This document shows positions 32,286 through 40,863 of a DNA stretch of 47,079 nt, piece after piece. The DNA is from SXXH01 sp041165735 (lineage in GTDB: Bacteria > Planctomycetota > UBA1135 > GCA-002686595). The stretch lies in contig JBKDQQ010000037.1 of assembly GCA_046341775.1 (NCBI GenBank), positions 1 through 47,079 of the forward strand. The letters run 5' to 3'. Each line of letters starts with the position of its first letter. Within the stretch, counting starts at the first letter, position 1. The notes below the pieces were generated by a model, which was not told the DNA's origin, did no database searches, and saw only the letters and a program-made list of their open reading frames with translations. The position numbers and the translations under genes are program-made.

Positions 32286-32723
32286 TCAGGCCCGTCGGGC
32301 CGGCGCGAAGAGCCGCTGCAAGCGTGATCGCAGACGAGTCGGCCGGGCCAGCTCGCACTCCCACACGACGACGACCCGCCAGCCAGTCATGCGCAGGTCG
32401 CGCCGGTTGGCCGCGTCGCGCCGCACATTGGCGCGGAACTTGCGCAGCCAGAAGCCGCGGTTCGTCTTGGGGGTCGTCGCGCCTCGGCAGGCCGGATGCC
32501 GGTGCCAAAAGCAGCCGTGCACGAAGACGACCGTGCCGTGACGCCGCAGGACGATGTCCGGGCGCCCGGGCAGGGCCGCGGGATGCAGGCGGAAGCGCAA
32601 CCCCAAGGTGTGCAGCAGAGAGCGCACCTGGCGCTCCGGCAGGGTGTGCGCGCCGCGGATCTTCCCCATGTGGGCGCTGCGGGCCGCGGGCGTGAGGGGG
32701 TCGGTGCGCCTCGGGATCGTCAC
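32286..32723 (-). CDS. vsr: Very short patch repair (Vsr) endonuclease
   Basis: A 145-residue endonuclease that nicks DNA 5' of T:G mismatches left by deamination of 5-methylcytosine. Family signatures: ARSAHMGKI (like SKNMRAI), LPGRPDIVL with the metal-binding Asp56, and VFVHGCFWHRH, giving Phe72, Trp73, His74 and His76 that hold the mismatch and metal. Length agrees with Vsr (about 130-155). The GTG start at 32723 is accepted because the residues before HMGKI still match the family. No cytosine-5 methyltransferase, the usual partner, is in the window. Confidence 0.9.
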   Translation of the reverse strand: MTIPRRTDPLTPAARSAHMGKIRGAHTLPERQVRSLLHTLGLRFRLHPAALPGRPDIVLRRHGTVVFVHGCFWHRHPACRGATTPKTNRGFWLRKFRANVRRDAANRRDLRMTGWRVVVVWECELARPTRLRSRLQRLFAPARRA

Positions 32724-32842
32724 GGCGTGCCTAGCCTAGTCCGAATTCCCCAGTTCGCCCCACGCCTCGCCCGCCAGAGGCACCTGCCCCCCCTGTGGAT
32801 CGACGCTCGGCGCGGGGGCCGCGCCGCCTAGACTCCCACGCC

Positions 32843-33607
32843 ATGGCCACCCCCAGCTTCCGCCTCGATGGTCGCGTCGCGCTCGTCACCGGTTCGTCGA
32901 AGGGTCTGGGCAAGGCCATCGCCTTGCGCCTCGGGGCGGCGGGTGCGCGCGTGGCGCTGAACTACAAGAACGACGAAGCCTCGGCGCGCGCCACGTGGGA
33001 CGAATACCGGGACGCGGGGCATGCCGGGGGGCTGTACCGGGCCAGCGCCATCGACGAGGGCGAAGTGGACGCCATGGTGGGGCAGGTCGAGCGCGAGCTC
33101 GGGCCGATCGACATCGTGGTCGTGAACGCCACGCCGGCCCAGCCGTTGAAGCCCATCGAGGAGTACGACTGGGCCTTCCACCAAGAGATGCTCGACTACT
33201 TCGTCAAGAGTCCCTTCCTGCTGACGCGCGCGGTGCTGCCGGGGATGAAGGCCAGGCGTCGCGGGCGCATCGTGAACATCGGGTCCGAGGTCCTGGCGCG
33301 CGGCGTCGCGCCGTTCTCGGCCTATGTCGCGGCGAAGGGCGCGCAGAACGGCTGGACGCGCTCGATGGCGCGCGAGCTGGCGCCGTTCGGCATCACGGTG
33401 AACATGGTGTCGCCGGGGTGGATCCCGGTCGAGCGGCACAAGGACGATCCCGCGGAGATGAAGGACGAGTACCTGCGCGGCATCCCCGTCGGCAGGTGGG
33501 GCGTGCCGGACGACGTGGCGGGCGCCGTGCTGTACCTCGCCTCGGACGAGGCGAGCTTCGTCGCGGGCGTCGACCTGCATGTCAACGGCGGCGTGACGGT
33601 GGGCTGA
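32843..33607 (+). CDS. Short-chain dehydrogenase/reductase
   Basis: A 254-residue classical SDR. The nucleotide-binding motif is TGSSKGLGKA (about residues 16-25), NAT is seen at about 93, the catalytic Ser in VNIGSE, and the Tyr-x-x-x-Lys pair in AYVAAKGAQ (about 157-165). The C-terminal segment ASFVAGVDLHVNGG is typical of 3-oxoacyl-ACP-reductase-like SDRs. The position after the nucleotide motif (LNYKND) lacks an acidic residue, which suggests NADPH. The substrate is unknown. It lies 25 bases before the ABC/partner-switch operon and may be its first gene, but a role there is not evident. Confidence 0.85.
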   Translation: MATPSFRLDGRVALVTGSSKGLGKAIALRLGAAGARVALNYKNDEASARATWDEYRDAGHAGGLYRASAIDEGEVDAMVGQVERELGPIDIVVVNATPAQPLKPIEEYDWAFHQEMLDYFVKSPFLLTRAVLPGMKARRRGRIVNIGSEVLARGVAPFSAYVAAKGAQNGWTRSMARELAPFGITVNMVSPGWIPVERHKDDPAEMKDEYLRGIPVGRWGVPDDVAGAVLYLASDEASFVAGVDLHVNGGVTVG

Positions 33608-33632
33608 GGGCGGGTCTAAAGTGGTATTTTGG

Positions 33633-34634
33633 ATGCGACTTTTGCGGGCCCGCGCGGCGACGCGGACCGGGCGCGCCACGCGGCGCCGGGATGCCGTGCG
33701 ATGCTGGGCGGCGGCGTGCGCGACCGCGGGCGCGGCGACGAGTTGCGCGACGCCCGCCACCCTCGTCGTCGTGCTGCACGGGCGGTCCGAGCCGACGCTC
33801 GAGGCGTGCGTTCAGTCGCTGGAACGCGAGCTCGAGCGCGAATTCGAAGAGGCGCGCGTCGCCGCGGACGCGGCGCCCCTCGTCGTCGAGCGCATCGTCG
33901 TCGAGGCGGCTGACCCCGCGCTTGCCGCGCGACTGCGCGCGGTGGACGAGCGCGCGCCCGCGGTGGTCGTGGCTTGCGGCACGCCGCTCGTCTCCGCGGC
34001 GTGCCGAGCGTTGCGCGCGCCATTGGTGGCCGCGTACTGCTACGACCCGCGCGTGGCGGGCGTTGGCAGGCGCGAGCTCGAGTTGGAGGGCGCCGCCGGC
34101 GCGACGGGCGTGGGTTCGCCCCCGCCGCTGGCGGCGGTCGCCGCGTTGCTGCGCGAACTCGCCGCGCCGGACGCGCGCATCGGTGTCGTCGTCGACGAGT
34201 CCGAGGCCGGTCCCGCGGCGCAAGCGCGGCGCCTGCGCGACTTGCTCCAGCAAGGTCCGCGTCCCTTGGAGCTCGTGCAGGCGGACCTCGAGCGCGACGC
34301 GCCGGTTCCGCAGGCGTTGGAACGCGCGGTCGAGGAGCTTGTCGAGCGCCATGGCGTCGTGGCCGCGTGGAAGGTCGGCGACGCCACCTTGGTGCACCAT
34401 GTTCCGGCGTACGCGGCCGCGTGGCGGGCGCGAGGCGTGCCGTGGGTCGGCGACCATCCGACGCACTTGGCGCGGGGCGCCTCGGCGGTGGCGTGGATCG
34501 ACTTCGAGGAGGCGGGACGGCGCGCGGGACGCCTCGCGGCGCGCGTGGCGGCGGGAACCTCGCCGCGCGAGCTGCCCGTCGAGATGCTCGACGAAGGCAG
34601 GGTCGCGCGCTCCACGACGGCGCGTCGCCGATAG
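33633..34634 (+). CDS. ABC_sub_bind-type substrate-binding lipoprotein (single domain)
   Basis: A 333-residue protein of the TrpX/ABC_sub_bind family, periplasmic binding proteins of small ABC importers. The pattern LVVVLHG at the start, TGVGSPPPL near 159, an RIGVVVDESEA segment where family members have VGVVYNxxEANS, and WVGDHPTHLARGASAVAWID near the end all fit. The N-terminus is Arg-rich with a possible lipobox (AATSCAT); the true start may be the GTG at 33696, which would give a neater signal peptide. It opens the operon with the STAS-kinase fusion 11 bases later. The N-x-x-E-A-N-S motif is degenerate, so ligand binding may differ. Confidence 0.7.
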   Translation: MRLLRARAATRTGRATRRRDAVRCWAAACATAGAATSCATPATLVVVLHGRSEPTLEACVQSLERELEREFEEARVAADAAPLVVERIVVEAADPALAARLRAVDERAPAVVVACGTPLVSAACRALRAPLVAAYCYDPRVAGVGRRELELEGAAGATGVGSPPPLAAVAALLRELAAPDARIGVVVDESEAGPAAQARRLRDLLQQGPRPLELVQADLERDAPVPQALERAVEELVERHGVVAAWKVGDATLVHHVPAYAAAWRARGVPWVGDHPTHLARGASAVAWIDFEEAGRRAGRLAARVAAGTSPRELPVEMLDEGRVARSTTARRR

Positions 34635-34645
34635 AATCGCGGCCC

Positions 34646-35395
34646 ATGTCGGAGCATTACCCCCTCGCGATCGACGCGCGCGTGCCCGCGTGCGCCGTGC
34701 TGGTTCCGCCGGCGCGACTCGCCACGGGGACCGTCGAAGGGCTGCTGGACGCGGTGCTGCGCGCACGCAGGCCGGAATGGCGTTCGGTCGTGCTCGACAT
34801 GTCGCGCGTGGCGTCGATGTCCAGCTCGGGCGTGCGCTTTGTGCTGCAGCTCGAGCAATGGTGCCGGCGGGAAGGGCTGTGGTTCGAGATGCGCGCGCCG
34901 TCCGCGGAGGCGCGGCGCGTGTGCGGACTCGCCGGCTTGCAGGCGATCCTCGACGCGCAGACGCGCGAGATCGGCCCCGCGATCGAGTTCGACATGCCCG
35001 CCGAGCGCGAGGTGGTCGGGCCGCAGCTCGACGCGATCGAGGCCGAGCTGGAGCAGCAAGGGCGGCCTTCCGAGGTCGTCCTGCGCACGCGCCTCGTGCT
35101 GGAGGAGCTGCTGCTCAACGTGGTGCACCACGGCAAGCCGCGCTCGGGACGCATCGAGATCCATCTGGCGCGAGCCGGCGCGATGCTGCGCCTGCGCATC
35201 GTCGACGATGGCGCGCCCTTCGATCCCTTCTCGGCGCCGCTGGAGGAGCACCCGGCCGACATCGCGGAGCGGCGCATCGGCGGCCTCGGCATGGTGCTCG
35301 TGCGCCAGAGCTGCGACTGGGCGCGCTACGAACGGCGCGGCGAAGCGAATGTGGTGGAGGTGGGCTTCCTGCCTCCGAACATGGACACGGATTGA
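34646..35395 (+). CDS. STAS domain fused to RsbW-like serine kinase
   Basis: A 249-residue cytoplasmic protein joining the two halves of a partner switch. Residues 1-105 are a STAS (anti-sigma antagonist-like) domain with the Ser-rich SMSSSGVRF segment that is phosphorylated in such proteins. Residues 130-245 are a GHKL ATPase domain: N-box EELLLNVVHHG (Glu153, Asn158), G1 box VDDGAPFDPF (Asp187-Asp188), and G2 box IGGLGMVLV. RsbW-like kinases bind and phosphorylate STAS partners. Fusion of both in one chain is less usual and suggests self-regulation. It lies 17 bases before the stand-alone STAS gene. Confidence 0.8.
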   Translation: MSEHYPLAIDARVPACAVLVPPARLATGTVEGLLDAVLRARRPEWRSVVLDMSRVASMSSSGVRFVLQLEQWCRREGLWFEMRAPSAEARRVCGLAGLQAILDAQTREIGPAIEFDMPAEREVVGPQLDAIEAELEQQGRPSEVVLRTRLVLEELLLNVVHHGKPRSGRIEIHLARAGAMLRLRIVDDGAPFDPFSAPLEEHPADIAERRIGGLGMVLVRQSCDWARYERRGEANVVEVGFLPPNMDTD

Positions 35396-35412
35396 GACAG
35401 GACGGTGATTGC

Positions 35413-35709
35413 ATGCAGATCCACGACCAGGGCGGCGAACCCCGCGCGCTGATCCTCGAAGGCCGCCTCGACAGCGAATCGGCCGCGGCGCTGGAAGCGT
35501 CCATCGCGAAGGCGCTGGAGGACGCGCCCGGGGAACTGCGCCTCGTGATGGCGGCGGTCGACTACCTGAGCTCGGCCGGGCTGCGCGAGCTCGTGCGCGG
35601 CCACAAGCTGGCGACGGCCAAGGGCGCGCGCTTCGGCGCGTCGCAAGCGAGCGACCGCGTGCGCTCCGTGCTCAAGGTCGCGGGCTTGTCGCACCTGCTC
35701 CTCGATTGA
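35413..35709 (+). CDS. Single-domain STAS protein (antagonist)
   Basis: A 98-residue SpoIIAA/RsbV-like protein. The signature YLSSAGLREL (about residues 53-62) includes the serine that kinases of this type phosphorylate, and the C-terminal SVLKVAGLSHLL is standard. It is the natural substrate for the kinase domain of the upstream gene and of the PP2C phosphatase at the end of the operon. Cytoplasmic. Confidence 0.85.
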   Translation: MQIHDQGGEPRALILEGRLDSESAAALEASIAKALEDAPGELRLVMAAVDYLSSAGLRELVRGHKLATAKGARFGASQASDRVRSVLKVAGLSHLLLD

Positions 35710-35766
35710 AGCGGGCGGCGCGTGGCAAGTACGCGCCGCCTCGGCGATGATGGCGCGCCCCGCACC

Positions 35767-38679
35767 ATGCTGCAGAGCTTGCGCACCTTGGCCTTGGGCC
35801 TGTTCCTGATCGCCCTGGCGGCGGGGGTGCTCCTGCTTGGAGATCGCGACGCGCGCGAGCGCGGCGACCGCGACGCCGGGAAGGCCAAGCCGCGCGTGGC
35901 GCTGGTCGTGCCCAACTCGCAGTCCACGCTCGAGGATGCGCAGGCGGGCTTCCTCGCGGCGCTGGCGGAGGGCGGATGGCGGGCCGGCGAGGAGTACGAG
36001 CTCGAGCTGCGCAACGCGCAAGGCGACGCGGGCGCATTGGCGCTGATCGCGCGCGAGGCGACGGCTGGACGCCACGATCTCGTGGCGACGTTCACGACCA
36101 ACGCCTTGATCGGCGTCGCGCGCGCCAATGAACAAGGCGCGCGCACGCGGCATGTGTTCGGCCAGGTGGTCGATCCGTGGAGCGCCGGCGTGGGCCTCGA
36201 GAAGGGGCCGCCGCCGGTCCAGCCAGCGTGGATGACGGGCGTCGCCTCCCCGCCGCCGGTCGCCGACGCGCTGCGCCTGGCGCGGCGCCTGCGGCCCGAG
36301 CTGGCGCGCGTGGGGCTGGTGTGGAACGCGGGCGAGGCCAATTCCCGCCACCAGACGGCCACGGCGCGCGCGACCTGCGCCGAGCTGGGACTCGAGCTGC
36401 TGGAAGCCGACGCGTCGAACAGCGTCGAGGTCGGCGAGGCGGCCGCCTCGCTGGTGGCGCGCGGCGCGCAGGCGCTGCTCTTGTCGGGCGACTTGACCGC
36501 CATCGTCGCCTTCGACGCGCTGCTCGGCGCGGCGCGGCGCGGCGGCATCCCCGTGCTCAGTTGCATCCCGCCCATGACCGAGCGCGGGGCGCTGTTCGAT
36601 CTCGGCTGCGACTACGTGGACGTGGGCCGCGAGGCGGGCAAGCTCGCCGTGCGCGTGCTCGCGGGCGAGCGTCCCGGCGACATCGCGGTGCGCGAGCACG
36701 CGCCGCAGGAACTGCGCCTCAACCTGGCGGCGCTCGAGGGCTTGCACGAGCGCTGGGACGTGCCCGCCGACGTTCAAGCGCAAGCTGCGCTGGTCCTGTC
36801 GCGCGATGGCGCGCGCAGCGGTCCGCGCGCGACGAAGCAGGCCGCGAGTCCGGAGCCCGCGGCCCGCAAGCGCATCGCCATCGCCTACTTCGGCCCCGAG
36901 CAGACCGTCGACGAGTGCATCGAGGGACTGCTGGGCGGCCTGAAGGCCGCGGGCTTCGAGGAGGGACGCAATCTCGAGGTGCGCAAGTCCCACGCGCAAG
37001 GCGAGATCGTCAACATCGGACCGATGCTGCAAGCCCTGGACGCCGGCGGCCACGACGCCATCGTGACGCTCTCGACCCCGGTGCTCGCCTCGGCCTGCGG
37101 CGTGGTCAAGCGCACCAAGGTGGTGCTGACCTACTGCTTCGATCCGCTGGCGGCGGGCGCGGGCAAGTCGCTCGACGACCACTTGCCTTTCCTGACGGGC
37201 ATCGGCTCGTCGCCGCCGCTCGAGCGGCTGGTGGCGGCGCTGCGCGAGCTGCAGCCGCGGCCGACGAAGGTGGGGGTCGTCTACAACGCGTCGGAGGCGA
37301 ACTCGAGCCGACGCGTGGAACAGGCTCGTCGCCTGCTCGAGGGCACGGGCATCGCGCTCGACGGCGCCACGATCTCCACGAGCAGCGAAACCCTGCTCGC
37401 CGCGCAGGCGCTGGTCGCGCGCGGCGTCGACGCGTTCTGGGCGGTGGGCGACAACACCGCGGTGCAGGCGATCGACGCGCTCATGAAGGCCGCGCGCGAC
37501 GCGCGCGTGCCGGTGCTGGCCGACGATCCCACGCACGTCGACCGCGGCGCCGTGGCGGGACTGGGCGTGGCCTTCCACGAGGTCGGCAGGCGCACCGCGC
37601 CGGTCTTGTTGCGCGTCTTGCGCGGCGAGGACCCCGCGCGCATCCCGATCGAGCAGATCACGGTGCTGGATGTGGCGGTCGATCCCGCAGCGGCGCGGCG
37701 CCTGGGCGTGACCTTGCCGGAGTCCCTCCTGCGCGAAGCCAACCGCGGACCCTACGTGCGCGTGCCGCGCCCCCCGAAGAAGCGCGTGGTCGACGTGATG
37801 CTGTACTCCGAGAACGCGGTGGTGGAGCAGACGCTGGCCGGGTTGCGCGCCGGATTCCGCGAGGAAGGTTGGCTGGCGGACGATTTCGAGCTGCGCCTGC
37901 GCCAAGCGCAAGGCGACATCGCCACCTTGTCGAGCATCGCCGACGCCTGCACCCAAGGCGACGCGGACCTCGTGCTGCCCCTGACCACTCCGGCGACGCA
38001 GGCGGCCCTGCGTCGCGTGCGCGGCAAGCCCATCGTGTACGGGCTGGTCGCCGACGGCGTGGTGGCGGGAGCCGGTCGCACGCCCCTGGACCACGAACCA
38101 TTCATCACGGGGGTGGACGTGCCGGCGCCCATCGAGGAGGGCGTGGATCTGCTGTTGCGCTGCCTGCCGCGCGCCAAGCGGCTCGGCACGCTGTACGCGC
38201 CGGGAGAAGTCAACTCGGTGCTCTACAAGGACCAGCTCGACGCGGCCTGTCGCGCGCGGGGCATCGAGCTCGTGGCGGTGGGCGTCAACTCGCCATCCGA
38301 GATCGCCGACGCCGCGCTGGCGCTGTGCGGCCGCGGCATCGACGCCGTCGCGCAGATCATCGACAACGCCAGCGCCGGGGGCTTTCCGTCGATCGCCGCC
38401 GCCGCGGAGCGCGCGCGCCTGCCGGCGATGAGCTGGTCTTCCGCCGCCATCCGGCAGGGCGCCTTCCTGACCGTGGCGCGCGACTTCGAGCGCAGCGGCG
38501 CCGACGCCGCGCGCTACGCCATGCGCGTCCTCGCCGGAGAGGATCCCGCGCGCATGCCGTTCGGGCGCACGCTGGAGACCTTGGTGCAGGTCGATCCGGC
38601 GAGAGCGCGCAGGTTCGGCGTCGAAGTGCCCGAAGACGTGCGCAAGCAGGCGAAGGTCGTCGACGAGGGAGGCCGCTGA
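35767..38679 (+). CDS. Membrane-anchored protein with three tandem ABC_sub_bind domains
   Basis: A 970-residue protein with an N-terminal TM anchor (about residues 3-24, LGLFLIALAAGVLLLG) and three repeats of a periplasmic substrate-binding domain, beginning near residues 41, 368 and 672. Each has the same landmarks. First repeat: NAQGD, VGLVWNAGEANS and GCDYVDVGREAGKLA. Second: HAQGE, VGVVYNASEANS and GLGVAFHEVGRR. Third: QAQGD and the degenerate LGTLYAPGEVNS. Each ends in an RxLxGExP-like strand. Tandem triplication of this family is unusual. It must display three binding sites to the operon's permease, or act as a sensor. The ATG at 35767 gives the anchor. Confidence 0.8.
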   Translation: MLQSLRTLALGLFLIALAAGVLLLGDRDARERGDRDAGKAKPRVALVVPNSQSTLEDAQAGFLAALAEGGWRAGEEYELELRNAQGDAGALALIAREATAGRHDLVATFTTNALIGVARANEQGARTRHVFGQVVDPWSAGVGLEKGPPPVQPAWMTGVASPPPVADALRLARRLRPELARVGLVWNAGEANSRHQTATARATCAELGLELLEADASNSVEVGEAAASLVARGAQALLLSGDLTAIVAFDALLGAARRGGIPVLSCIPPMTERGALFDLGCDYVDVGREAGKLAVRVLAGERPGDIAVREHAPQELRLNLAALEGLHERWDVPADVQAQAALVLSRDGARSGPRATKQAASPEPAARKRIAIAYFGPEQTVDECIEGLLGGLKAAGFEEGRNLEVRKSHAQGEIVNIGPMLQALDAGGHDAIVTLSTPVLASACGVVKRTKVVLTYCFDPLAAGAGKSLDDHLPFLTGIGSSPPLERLVAALRELQPRPTKVGVVYNASEANSSRRVEQARRLLEGTGIALDGATISTSSETLLAAQALVARGVDAFWAVGDNTAVQAIDALMKAARDARVPVLADDPTHVDRGAVAGLGVAFHEVGRRTAPVLLRVLRGEDPARIPIEQITVLDVAVDPAAARRLGVTLPESLLREANRGPYVRVPRPPKKRVVDVMLYSENAVVEQTLAGLRAGFREEGWLADDFELRLRQAQGDIATLSSIADACTQGDADLVLPLTTPATQAALRRVRGKPIVYGLVADGVVAGAGRTPLDHEPFITGVDVPAPIEEGVDLLLRCLPRAKRLGTLYAPGEVNSVLYKDQLDAACRARGIELVAVGVNSPSEIADAALALCGRGIDAVAQIIDNASAGGFPSIAAAAERARLPAMSWSSAAIRQGAFLTVARDFERSGADAARYAMRVLAGEDPARMPFGRTLETLVQVDPARARRFGVEVPEDVRKQAKVVDEGGR

Positions 38680-38683
38680 CGCG

Positions 38684-39931
38684 ATGGAGATCCGCTGCGA
38701 AGCGCGCGAGTCGACGGCCAGGCTGGTGTTGACCGGCAGGCTCGACGCCAGTTGGGCCGACCACCTCGTCGAAACCGTCGCGGCCCAAGTGCGCGAAGGC
38801 CGGCACGCCGTCGAGCTGGAGTTGTCGGGCGTGGAGTTCCTCAGCTCCGCCGGGATCCGCGCGCTGCTGCGCTCGCAGCGCCAAGTCGCGGCGGTGCGCG
38901 GTTCGTTCGCGCTGCTGGCGCCCGGCGCCATGGTGCGCGGGGTGTTGAAGACAGCCGGCCTGTCGACCTTGGTGCGAACCGAGGCCGAGCGGCCGCGGGC
39001 GACCCAGGCCGAATCGACCGGGCACGAGGCCGCGCTTCGTGCTCCGACCGCGCGCGCGATCGCGCACCGCGGCCCGAACTGCGACTGGAGCGGCGCCTTG
39101 GACGCGGCCGCGCCGAACGCGCGCCTCGCATTGCACGGCGAGGCGGGCCGCCACGATGCACCTGCCCTGCCGCTCGCTTGCGGGCCCGAGGACCTCGTCG
39201 TGGGCATCGGCGCGCTGGGTTGCGACGAGGGCGCCGCCGCGCGCGCAGGCGAGTTCCTCGCCGCGGCCGGCCTGGTGGCGGCGATGCCCACCGATGGATC
39301 GCGACTGCCCGACTACGTGCTCGCTCCCGCCGAGGCGGCGGCGGAGACGCGACTCGTGCATGCGTTGCGCGCGCGCGGCTCCCTGTCGCGACCCTTGCGC
39401 TTCGAATCGCGCGACGGGCGCCCGGCCCCCCTCTCGGAGCTCCTGTCCAGCGTGCTTGACATCGTCGGCGGCGAGGCGGCGGCGTGCGTCCTGCTCGTCG
39501 AGTGCGCGGAGCTCGTCGGCGCCGCGCTGCTCAAATCGCCGAGCGCGGCCGGCGCCGAGCCACATGGTTGGCCGCAAGTGCGCGACAACTACTCGTGCAC
39601 CACCGAGAAGCTGGGCGAGCCGCGCACGGCGCTGGTGGTGGCCGTGGCGGCGCGCCCGGACGGAGCGGTCGCCTCGCGTCTCGCCGCGGAGCTGCGCGCG
39701 CATGGCGGCGACGGCGTCGCGGCCCACGCGCACGCCTTGGTCTTCCCCTACCGGCCCCTGCCCAAGCTGCAGGGCGTCGCGCGCGTCGCGCTCGAGGAAC
39801 AGTTCGCGGCCAGCCAACCGCTGTCGCTGCTGCACCTGCTGCACGACGATCGCGACGAAGGACTGGGCGAGAGCCTGTTCCTGCGCGGAACGGCGTGGGT
39901 CGCGCGCGCCGACGCGGAGGTGGCGACATGA
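38684..39931 (+). CDS. STAS domain with C-terminal domain of unknown function
   Basis: A 415-residue protein. Residues 1-100 are STAS, with EFLSSAGIRALL (phospho-acceptor serine) and VLKTAGLSTLV. After a linker, about residues 150-415 form a conserved-looking domain that I do not recognise. Its landmarks are VVGIGALGCDEGAAARAGEF (about 168-187), MPTDGSRLPDYVLAP, ACVLLVECAELVG and CTTEKLGEP. The STAS half is expected to be switched by the RsbW-like kinase, and the other half to pass the signal on, perhaps to the transporter. The TGA overlaps the permease ATG by four bases. Confidence 0.75.
   Translation: MEIRCEARESTARLVLTGRLDASWADHLVETVAAQVREGRHAVELELSGVEFLSSAGIRALLRSQRQVAAVRGSFALLAPGAMVRGVLKTAGLSTLVRTEAERPRATQAESTGHEAALRAPTARAIAHRGPNCDWSGALDAAAPNARLALHGEAGRHDAPALPLACGPEDLVVGIGALGCDEGAAARAGEFLAAAGLVAAMPTDGSRLPDYVLAPAEAAAETRLVHALRARGSLSRPLRFESRDGRPAPLSELLSSVLDIVGGEAAACVLLVECAELVGAALLKSPSAAGAEPHGWPQVRDNYSCTTEKLGEPRTALVVAVAARPDGAVASRLAAELRAHGGDGVAAHAHALVFPYRPLPKLQGVARVALEEQFAASQPLSLLHLLHDDRDEGLGESLFLRGTAWVARADAEVAT
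39445..39461 (-). repeat. 17-bp dispersed motif, copy 7
   Basis: TGTCAAGCACGCTGGAC, inside the STAS/unknown-domain gene (antisense to it). Confidence 0.55.
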
Positions 39932-40863
39932 CGCTGCTCGTCGGCGCGTTGACCATCGGCCTGGCGCTGGCGCTGCTCGCGCTGGGCGTGTACCTGGCGT
40001 TCCGGGTGCTCGACTTCCCCGACATCACGCCGGACGGGTCGATCACGCTGGGCGCGGCGGTGTCGGCGCAACTGGTGGTGTCGGGTTGGAACCCGGCGCT
40101 GGCGACCTGCGCGGGCTTCCTCGCCGGCTGCGTCGCCGGCGCGATCACGGGCCTCGTGCACACGCGCCTCGCCATCAACGGGTTGTTGAGCGGCATCCTC
40201 GTGATGACGGCGCTCTACTCGGTCAACCTGCACGTGATGGGCCGCAGCAACATCCCGCTGCTCGGAGCGCGCACCGTGCCCGACCAGTTGGCCGAACTCC
40301 TCGCTCCGCTGGTCGGTCGGGGCGATCTGGATGTGTTCGGCTGGAGCGTCCCGGCGAGCGACGCCGCGGTGCTGCTCGGGTTCCTCGGCCTCGCGCTCGC
40401 CACCGCGCTGGCGCTGCTTTGGTTCCTGCGCACGCGCCGCGGCACCGCCCTGCGCGCCTGCGGCGGCAACGCGGGCATGATGCGCGCCCTCGGCGTCGAT
40501 GTCGATCGCCAGATCGTGCTGGGGCTGGCGCTGGCCAACGGGCTGGCGGCGACGGCGGGCGCGCTGCTGGCGCAGTACCAGGGCTTCGCCGACGTGCAGA
40601 TGGGCATCGGCATGGTGGTCTGGGGACTCGCCAGCGTGATCATCGGCGAGGCGCTGGTCGGCGGCGCGAGCCTCGGGTTGCTGCTCGCGGGGGCGCTGAT
40701 GGGTTCAGTGCTCTTCCGCTTGATGGTCGCCATCGCGCTGCGCTTCGGCCTGGATCCGAACGACTTGAAGATCGTCACCGCGACCTTCGTCCTGCTTGCG
40801 CTGGTCGCGCCGCGCTGGATGCGGAGTTGGAAGGCGGCGCGCGGCGCCAGGGGAGCGGGCTGA
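39928..40863 (+). CDS. ABC transporter permease (TrpY-like)
   Basis: A 311-residue integral membrane protein with about eight to nine hydrophobic segments, of the uncharacterised ABC permease family that goes with ABC_sub_bind proteins (TrpXYZ-like, tryptophan/tyrosine transport in streptococci). Landmarks are FRVLDFPDITPDGSITLGAA (residues about 27-46), RRGTALRACGGNAGMMRALG (about 169-188) and GLASVIIGEALVG. The ATG sits in the stop of the STAS gene (ATGA). The start of the ATPase gene overlaps its TGA by one base (TGATG), so permease and ATPase are coupled. Confidence 0.85.
   Translation: MTLLVGALTIGLALALLALGVYLAFRVLDFPDITPDGSITLGAAVSAQLVVSGWNPALATCAGFLAGCVAGAITGLVHTRLAINGLLSGILVMTALYSVNLHVMGRSNIPLLGARTVPDQLAELLAPLVGRGDLDVFGWSVPASDAAVLLGFLGLALATALALLWFLRTRRGTALRACGGNAGMMRALGVDVDRQIVLGLALANGLAATAGALLAQYQGFADVQMGIGMVVWGLASVIIGEALVGGASLGLLLAGALMGSVLFRLMVAIALRFGLDPNDLKIVTATFVLLALVAPRWMRSWKAARGARGAG

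Noticed and set aside
35326..39291. 1321-codon minus-strand reading across the triple binding-protein gene
   Set aside because: Shadow frame; no start context or motifs, while the plus frame has three clear repeats.
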